Source: JACQGD01 sp045628725 (GTDB lineage: Bacteria; Patescibacteriota; Saccharimonadia; Saccharimonadales; Saccharimonadaceae). From it: a stretch of DNA of 37,104 nt. Below, piece after piece: positions 32,673 to 37,104 of this stretch. The position numbers were made by a program, and so were the translations under genes. Location: NCBI GenBank assembly GCA_045628725.1, contig JAZQPT010000066.1, positions 1 to 37,104 of the forward strand. The letters run 5' to 3'. The notes below the pieces were generated by a model, which saw nothing but the letters and a program-made list of their open reading frames with translations, made no database searches and was not told where the DNA came from. Numbering within the stretch: position 1 is the first letter of the stretch; each line of letters opens with the position of its first letter.

Positions 32673-32924
32673 ATGACTGCTGCAAATAAAACGATCCTTG
32701 CTGAACTTGAGAAGTTTCTTGCTGATGCCGATTTTTTTGCAATTTATCCCACCAAGATGCCACTGCGACGTTATATCCAGGACGCTGTGTCTGATACCGA
32801 TAAGATTCGTTCAATTCTGCGTGACGAATACGTACAGCGAGAATTATTTACGGATTGGCAAACGGTACAGGATCAACAACTCGACCCAGTTGAGCATTAT
32901 CGTAAAAACCGTCGAACGGCATAG
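32673..32924 (+). CDS. Small soluble protein, unknown function
   Basis: An 83-residue, charged, probably helical protein (ILAELEKFLADADFFAIYPTKM, RRYIQDAVSDTDKIRSILRDEY, then a basic tail). I recognise no family. ATG 32673 is chosen because an extended -10 ends 7 nt upstream; the longer frame from 32559 overlaps the previous gene extensively. Confidence 0.65.
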   Translation: MTAANKTILAELEKFLADADFFAIYPTKMPLRRYIQDAVSDTDKIRSILRDEYVQRELFTDWQTVQDQQLDPVEHYRKNRRTA

Positions 32925-32952
32925 CGTTAAGCTGTGCTGTGATAGCTACTCA

Positions 32953-32981
32953 TTGACATAAAGCTAATGTTATGATAAAAT
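32953..32981 (+). promoter_or_regulatory. Consensus promoter of metal-handling operon
   Basis: TTGACA (32953-32958), 17-nt spacer ending in TGA, TAAAAT (32976-32981): consensus -35 plus extended -10. The transcript would start near 32988 and carry a leader of about 58 nt with a small ACAGG/CCTGT hairpin. It precedes the 33046 gene. Confidence 0.75.
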
Positions 32982-33028
32982 AGTATAAATAGCCACAGGT
33001 AAACCCTGTCCAAACGAAGCCGTTGATT

Positions 33029-33037
33029 TGTTATAGT
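33029..33037 (+). promoter_or_regulatory. Second, proximal leaderless promoter of metal-handling operon
   Basis: TGT-TATAGT (-10 at 33032-33037), 8 nt before ATG 33046. Together with the upstream promoter it could produce both a leadered and a leaderless mRNA. Confidence 0.5.
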
Positions 33038-33045
33038 TAAGGGAT

Positions 33046-33825
33046 ATGGTTAACGAAAAAAACAGTCTCTTAGATAACTCACGTTTTTACATACTCACGT
33101 TTTCATTTCTCGTTAGTGTCGCAGTATTGAGTTTGTTGAGGTTGCAAATACCGAGCGACCAACTATTTTACATTCGTACTCAACAAGTCTATGGGTTGCT
33201 TGCGGTGTCTTTTTGGTATTTTGCCTTAATTATATCGCCATTAGGTTATTTAATTGGCAAGCGTCGTACAAAGAAACTTGAGTATGCGCGTCGTGCCATA
33301 GGCGTGTCTGCCTTTTATTTTGTGTTGCTGCACGGCGCTATAGCGCTATGGGGGCAACTGGGTGGATTATCAGAGTTACAGTACCTTCCAGACCTCTTTA
33401 AATGGTCTCTTGCGGGCGGGGCGATCGCATTTGGTATCTTGCTTGTCATGGCGCTAACTTCATTTGACCGGGTTGTTACATTTATGACATTCCGTAAATG
33501 GAAATGGTTGCACCGATTAGTGTATATCGGTGGCGTGTTAGCTGTTTTGCATATCTGGACTATTGGTACACATCTTGCGTACAGTACTATCCAGCTCATT
33601 GCGTTTATCGCATTGGTTGCTTTAATCGGACTAGAATTATATAAGACGACCAAGTTAATAAATGATAAGCATCTACACCTCGATAAAGCTGAAGTCGTTA
33701 CGTTATTTATTTCTAGCTGGGTTATAGTGGCGATGTTGATATTCACGATGCCCGCCTTTATCCAAAATTATCATAGTCGCCATGCCGACCATGACAGCTC
33801 GACTCATACCGAAGGACACAAATGA
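33046..33825 (+). CDS. Ferric-reductase-like transmembrane protein with His-rich tail
   Basis: A 259-residue membrane protein with about six to seven helices and the ferric-reductase-like/MsrQ-YedZ layout. Likely haem ligands are H in FYFVLLHGAIALW and the pair in WLHRLVYIGGVLAVLHIW. There is no FAD/NAD(P) domain, so electrons would have to come from a partner or quinol. The C-terminal tail HSRHADHDSSTHTEGHK has five histidines and acidic residues and is probably a metal-binding extension. First gene of an operon whose next gene overlaps its stop (ATGA). Reduction of copper or iron is an inference. Confidence 0.78.
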   Translation: MVNEKNSLLDNSRFYILTFSFLVSVAVLSLLRLQIPSDQLFYIRTQQVYGLLAVSFWYFALIISPLGYLIGKRRTKKLEYARRAIGVSAFYFVLLHGAIALWGQLGGLSELQYLPDLFKWSLAGGAIAFGILLVMALTSFDRVVTFMTFRKWKWLHRLVYIGGVLAVLHIWTIGTHLAYSTIQLIAFIALVALIGLELYKTTKLINDKHLHLDKAEVVTLFISSWVIVAMLIFTMPAFIQNYHSRHADHDSSTHTEGHK

Positions 33826-34343
33826 AAAAAATAATCATAGTTTTGTCATTGTTCGCAGTTATGTGTATTCCTAGTAAAGGTGTATTTGCCCACGTATTAA
33901 TTACTGACGAAACAAAAACTAAAGGTGCGGTACTGCACATAATTCCTGACGACGACCCTGTCGCAGGCGAAGAAGCTGCTTTATATCTCGACACCCAAGA
34001 GAAGTTAAGCGATGCGGGCAACTCTGTTACGCTGTCAATCACAGAGGCCTCTGGTAATCAGGAGAATGTAGAAACAAAGGTTGACGGCACTCTCGCAACG
34101 GCTAACTATACTTTTCCAACACAAGGAGTGTACGATCTACAATTTACGGTGGTTTCGGCTGGCAATACGTATATATTCAAACAGTCCCAACGGATTTCAA
34201 ATGGTATTACTGATAATCCATTAAATCGGCAGACGTATGTATGGGCAGAGATTTTATTAATTACCAGTGGCATTGGGTTTGCGCTGCTAGTCATAATGGC
34301 AATTAATCATCGCCGCGAGTTGGCCAAGTCGAGTATATTTTAG
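33822..34343 (+). CDS. Exported Ig-like protein with predicted N-terminal His, tail-anchored
   Basis: A 173-residue protein: signal peptide (residues ~1-23), predicted cleavage in GVFA|HVLITDE, which would expose histidine as the first mature residue. A beta-sandwich domain (~25-125, AALYLDTQEKLSDAGNSVTL, YTFPTQGVYDLQFTV) of CopC/YtkA-like character follows, then a C-terminal membrane helix (~140-160) and basic tail. An N-terminal His is a typical Cu(II) ligand in CopC and YcnI proteins. Start ATG overlaps the upstream stop; AAGGA precedes it. Family assignment is tentative. Confidence 0.65.
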   Translation: MKKIIIVLSLFAVMCIPSKGVFAHVLITDETKTKGAVLHIIPDDDPVAGEEAALYLDTQEKLSDAGNSVTLSITEASGNQENVETKVDGTLATANYTFPTQGVYDLQFTVVSAGNTYIFKQSQRISNGITDNPLNRQTYVWAEILLITSGIGFALLVIMAINHRRELAKSSIF

Positions 34344-34381
34344 TTATACTACTGTAAGAATAAGCGTAACGAGGAGAGATA

Positions 34382-35026
34382 GTGAAGATAGCACTAAATA
34401 AATTGGCGGTAATGGGACTTTTCGTAAGTGTTCTAGCATTGACGTTCAGCGCGCCAGCATCTGCACACGTTACGATAAAGCCTGCCGAGGTTGTAACCGC
34501 TGGCTTTCAAACATTTACAATCAATGTACCTAACGAAAAAGAAATAGCAACGACAAGTGTGAAGCTAGACCTTCCGGATGGGTTGAAGCATGTTCAGCCA
34601 ACTCAGAAAGCAGGTTGGCAAATTGCTATTGAAACCGAAGGCGCTGGAGAAACTGCTGCGGTAAAATCTATTACATGGAGTGGCGATGAAGTAAAAGCAG
34701 GTTTGCGAGACGAATTTACTTTTAGCGGACAAGTACCCGAAAAACCAACCACACTTCAATGGAAGGCGTATCAGACGTACGCAGATGGCACGGTGGTGTC
34801 TTGGGACAAAGCGACAAGCGACAACCATCATAAAAGCGAAGATGAAAATTCAGGACCTTTTTCAATAACGAACGTTGTTACTGAAACCCCCGAAGAAGTA
34901 TCGTTAAAGAATGCAGAGCAGACTTCTGTCGATGCTAAGAGTACGGCCCGAACGGCATTATATATTGGCGTAGCTGGCGTTGTCGTCGGATTAATCGGTG
35001 TATTTTTGGGCTCACGCAAGAAGTAG
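34382..35026 (+). CDS. YcnI-like DUF1775 copper-associated protein
   Basis: A 214-residue YcnI-family protein (PF07987, DUF1775). A signal peptide (~1-28) ends in ASA|HVTIKPAEV, giving the N-terminal His that, with a conserved Trp, binds Cu(II) in B. subtilis YcnI. The domain runs to ~150 (FTINVPNEKEIATTSVKLDLP; WKAYQTYADGTVVSW), then an acidic linker and one C-terminal membrane helix (~190-210) with a basic end. The start is GTG 34382 with GAGGAGA upstream. 38 nt separate it from the preceding gene, so it is probably in the same operon. Confidence 0.88.
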   Translation: MKIALNKLAVMGLFVSVLALTFSAPASAHVTIKPAEVVTAGFQTFTINVPNEKEIATTSVKLDLPDGLKHVQPTQKAGWQIAIETEGAGETAAVKSITWSGDEVKAGLRDEFTFSGQVPEKPTTLQWKAYQTYADGTVVSWDKATSDNHHKSEDENSGPFSITNVVTETPEEVSLKNAEQTSVDAKSTARTALYIGVAGVVVGLIGVFLGSRKK

Positions 35027-35071
35027 TGTCAAACGTCCATGTAAAAGAAGCGCGCGGCATCTGCTATAAAA

Positions 35072-35105
35072 TTAAATCCACCATACGCAATGATGGTGGA
35101 TTTAA
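35072..35105 (+). terminator. Strong 13-bp hairpin, probable terminator after YcnI-like gene
   Basis: TTAAATCCACCAT (35072-35084) pairs perfectly with ATGGTGGATTTAA (35093-35105), loop of 8 nt, followed by A/T-rich AATAAAAATTTCTT. The T-run is poor, so it may act in both directions or be a boundary repeat. Confidence 0.6.
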
Positions 35106-35135
35106 ATAAAAATTTCTTATGGTCGAGAGAAACAA

Positions 35136-35258
35136 ATGCTTCTCGAACTATTTGATTACATAGTTAAAAACAGCGACAGATCAAAAGCCATGCTGGCGGA
35201 TTTGAGATTTGCAACATCCATTAGATCTACTACCAAAGCTGAGCGTGTAGTGTATTAG
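35136..35258 (+). CDS. Possible 40-codon ORF in decayed region
   Basis: ATG 35136 opens 40 codons (MLLELFDYIVKNSDRSKAML... to TAG 35256) with no clear ribosome site or -10. It could be the eroded 5' end of the recombinase remnant or of another gene. Between 35259 and 35385 I see only stop-rich sequence in all plus frames. Confidence 0.2.
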   Translation: MLLELFDYIVKNSDRSKAMLADLRFATSIRSTTKAERVVY

Positions 35259-35385
35259 CCTATGTCAAAAGGCTATAAGCCACTTGCAGTACTATTGCAT
35301 TAATTTAACAGTAGTGATACTCAGGTAAGAGTTTTAACATGTGTCGTGTGTCGTTCTAACGGGTGTATAAGATGTTTACATTTGA

Positions 35386-35805
35386 TCACTCGGAAACAAA
35401 CTAAACTTCGTATCAACAACAAATGGATTATGTCCTGGTACCATCGAATTACCGAATGTCTCACGATATTTTTCTGTAGTTTCTGTACTCAATGAATTCC
35501 AGAAAGATGGCCCGCTCTTTACATCATTAATCGGTCAAAGACACGGCGAACGATTATCGACATGTGGGTTGAGAATGATTGTTAAGAATTTATTCGATAG
35601 CGTATCTATCGAGAAGACGGTTCACGGCTGTCGTCACTACTGCACCACTAAACTGATACAGGAATATAAGAGTGGCCTCACAACAGTTGCGAAGTATACA
35701 CGACACAGAAGCCTCGAAATGCTGAATGTTTACAATGACTCGATAGTAACCAAGAACGACTTACCTAAATACTACGCAACATTTCGAACAGAGCTGAGCG
35801 GATAA
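35386..35805 (+). pseudogene. Tyrosine recombinase (integrase) C-terminal remnant
   Basis: The frame is open for 140 codons from just after a TGA at 35383 to the TAA before 35806, but has no credible start: only TTG 35569 and ATG 35575. The downstream part carries the C-terminal half of the tyrosine-recombinase catalytic domain: HGCRHYCTTKLIQEY (the HxxR box), LTTVAKYTRHRSLEMLNVY (H/R region then the nucleophile Tyr). Upstream, FQKDGPLFTSLIGQRHGERLS fits the preceding part of the fold. The N-terminal DNA-binding domain and the first catalytic Arg region are missing, so this is a truncated gene, probably the trace of an integrated element. Confidence 0.75.
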
Positions 35806-35853
35806 CCCCCCCCAGTCTCTGTGATAATCGAGGTGTGGAGAATAATAATCAGG

Positions 35854-35878
35854 AATAGGCGGCGAAATGCCGTCTATT
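35854..35878 (+). terminator. Hairpin terminator reading rightward, at 3' end of minus-strand nuclease gene
   Basis: AATAGGCGGC and GCCGTCTATT form a 10-bp stem (one G-T) with a 5-nt loop, followed by TTATTTCT. It overlaps the stop codon of the minus-strand gene and would stop transcripts coming from the recombinase remnant. Confidence 0.5.
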
Positions 35879-36617
35879 TTATTTCTACATCTTCAACAAG
35901 AGGAGTAACTTCTTTTCTCGTAACTTTTTTAACGCGGAGTTTTGGCTTTGGAAATTCAATCTTCTCAGTAATAATTTGTCGAAGTGACGCTGCAACGTCT
36001 TCAATCTGGAAGTATATACCCGTTTGCTCTTTGAGGTCATTGCGAAGACGCTTTACTACCTCTTCTGAGTAGAGGAGTTTAGAAAGGTTGTCTGGATTAA
36101 GTGCATTGGTTCTTTTCCAAAATGTTTCGAGTTCACGTTTTTCTACGGCTTTTTTCGTAAGATTCCAGAGTAGCTCAGGTGCTTTCTTCAAATCATCATT
36201 GTTCATTAAATCTAGCTTGAAGATGAGCGTTGTAGTAATTGGCTTAGCAAAGTTAACTCGGAAAAGTTGTACTTCTCGCCCGTTTAAAAGAAGTATCCAG
36301 TCGATACCTTCATTCGCGGCATAAGCTAAGCTCTGGCGAAGGTGTTTTTCGTTGATATCAAGTTCGATTGACTTAACCTCGACTACGAAGTGCTTCTTGC
36401 GTTTGAGTTGAATAACGTAATCTGCATACTCGGACTTAATACGATACTCGGTTTTAATTTCTTCTAGCTCTTGATAGCCAAGTATTTCAGTCAAGAAACT
36501 ATTAGTCATAATGCGAGTGTCGGCTTCATTGCGATTTGCAAAGTCCTTACGGAGATAACGACGCTTATATAACTTGAGTTGTTCTCGTATAATCTTCAAT
36601 TGATTTTCGGTCGCCAT
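35874..36617 (-). CDS. Solitary HsdR-N-like PD-(D/E)xK nuclease-fold protein
   Basis: A 247-residue protein whose first ~125 residues match the N-terminal nuclease domain of type I restriction HsdR subunits (HSDR_N_2, PF13588 type): E31 in NRNEADTR, D66 in EYADYVIQ, the E80-V-K82 pair in FVVEVKS, and a downstream QSLAY resembling the QxxxY motif. The rest (~125-247) is helical and basic with no helicase. No hsdM, hsdS or helicase lies next to it in the window. A strong AAAGGAG site lies 9 nt before ATG 36617, unlike the leaderless neighbours, which fits an acquired gene. A role in DNA defence is possible but unproven. Confidence 0.75.
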   Translation of the reverse strand: MATENQLKIIREQLKLYKRRYLRKDFANRNEADTRIMTNSFLTEILGYQELEEIKTEYRIKSEYADYVIQLKRKKHFVVEVKSIELDINEKHLRQSLAYAANEGIDWILLLNGREVQLFRVNFAKPITTTLIFKLDLMNNDDLKKAPELLWNLTKKAVEKRELETFWKRTNALNPDNLSKLLYSEEVVKRLRNDLKEQTGIYFQIEDVAASLRQIITEKIEFPKPKLRVKKVTRKEVTPLVEDVEIK

Positions 36618-36729
36618 AGTATTCTCCTTTGTAGTCTTTTATACATTAAACCACAATGGGCGAAACAGGGCTAATTGCCGGTAACTCTAATTACAGGAGT
36701 ATGCAAAAACCTGGCTCCAGTTGAATAAA

Positions 36730-37104
36730 ATGGCAGCCGCAAGGGCGATAAGGCATAGGCTAGCTAATCCTATAAAAACAACTTCAGCTTTAAGTATCCT
36801 GCTTAAAAAGCGTAAGAAGAATCTTGAGATGCAAGTTGCGACAGCGAATATAAGATACGAAAACGCACTCGACGCGGTAGCGAAAAAGGAGACTGGTATT
36901 TCCGAACGATTTACGCCTGAGCATCTCAAGAAACTGTCAGACGATGTATCCCAGCTCAAAAACCAACTTGATAAAATTAAGCTGTCCATCAAGTCTTTAA
37001 ACGGTTCATATATTGATTATGAAGAATTCCTCAAACTTTATGAAAATACAGGTGAATTACTAAGGCTAACGAGCGGAATGTCTTTAGCTGATGAGATTAT
37101 CAAG
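36730..37104 (+). CDS. Lysine-rich coiled-coil protein, partial at window end
   Basis: An open frame of 125 codons running off the window. ATG 36730 is the first ATG; TTG 36721 is in frame just upstream. The protein is basic and helical (LLKKRKKNLEMQVATANIRYENAL; LKKLSDDVSQLKNQLDKIKLSI) and continues with DYEEFLKLYENTGELLRLTSGM. The combination of a coiled coil followed by such a helical segment is reminiscent of the C-terminal tail of large serine recombinases, so this may be a 5'-truncated recombinase fragment. I cannot confirm this. A 7-codon ORF with AGGAG (36695-36699) ends just upstream at 36724. Confidence 0.5.
   Translation, partial: MAAARAIRHRLANPIKTTSALSILLKKRKKNLEMQVATANIRYENALDAVAKKETGISERFTPEHLKKLSDDVSQLKNQLDKIKLSIKSLNGSYIDYEEFLKLYENTGELLRLTSGMSLADEIIK

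Noticed and set aside
35806..35813. Run of eight C as a phase-variation tract
   Set aside because: It lies after a stop codon in non-coding sequence and no frame is switched by length change.
1..37104. Recoding of TGA as glycine, as in some CPR lineages
   Set aside because: TGA serves as terminator in several genes with overlapping ATGA starts (for example 2155-2158, 29738-29741) and conserved proteins have no in-frame TGA.

Overview
The window (37.1 kb, moderate GC, standard code with TGA used as a stop) looks like a chromosomal segment of a Patescibacteria/CPR bacterium, most likely Candidatus Saccharibacteria (TM7). This is an inference from the gene set (RecA/RecX, RuvABC, YebC, RNase Y, class A PBP, MMPL exporter, a ComEC without its nuclease-like domain, a complete type IV pilus inner-membrane set), from the absence of anabolic genes and from promoter architecture. 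No search was run. A striking global property is that most operon-first genes carry a -10 hexamer (often extended TGN-TATAAT) ending only 6-8 nt before the start codon, with no Shine-Dalgarno sequence, so they should be transcribed as leaderless mRNAs. Operon-internal genes mostly have a Shine-Dalgarno sequence or overlap the preceding gene.

Layout. 1-4.5 kb: a four-gene operon of ATP-grasp ligases (three divergent ones plus a clear RimK), the third fused to a RimB-like retropepsin domain; this is the best candidate for an undescribed modification or peptide-synthesis system. 4.5-7.1 kb: DUF192 protein, small membrane protein, tRNA-Lys(UUU), polytopic membrane protein, alpha/beta hydrolase. 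7.1-12.4 kb: 6-phosphogluconolactonase (minus) divergent from comEC, yebC, a large lamin-tail-domain surface protein with four Cys-containing repeats, ruvC. 12.4-18.1 kb: small membrane protein (minus), ArsR regulator with an MMPL exporter, and a class A penicillin-binding protein with an Ig-like tail. 18.2-23.0 kb: ruvA, ruvB, a PH-domain membrane protein, a type IV prepilin (minus), recA, recX. 23.0-29.2 kb (minus): pilB-pilC-pilM-pilN-pilO-small bitopic protein-PRC-barrel protein. 29.3-32.9 kb: tsaE-tsaB (tsaB unusually short), rny-nudix-coiled-coil protein, a small leaderless gene. 33.0-35.0 kb: a ferric-reductase-like membrane protein with a His-rich tail and two exported, tail-anchored proteins whose predicted mature N-terminus is His (one is YcnI/DUF1775), probably copper or other metal handling. 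35.0-37.1 kb: an accessory patch with a tyrosine-recombinase remnant, a solitary HsdR-N-like nuclease-fold protein and a lysine-rich coding fragment running off the window.

Functionally, type IV pilus assembly genes, a prepilin, ComEC, RecA/RecX and RuvABC sit within about 21 kb, which fits DNA uptake plus homologous recombination. The window lacks pilT, pilD, comEA and dprA, so the machine would have to be completed from elsewhere in the genome.
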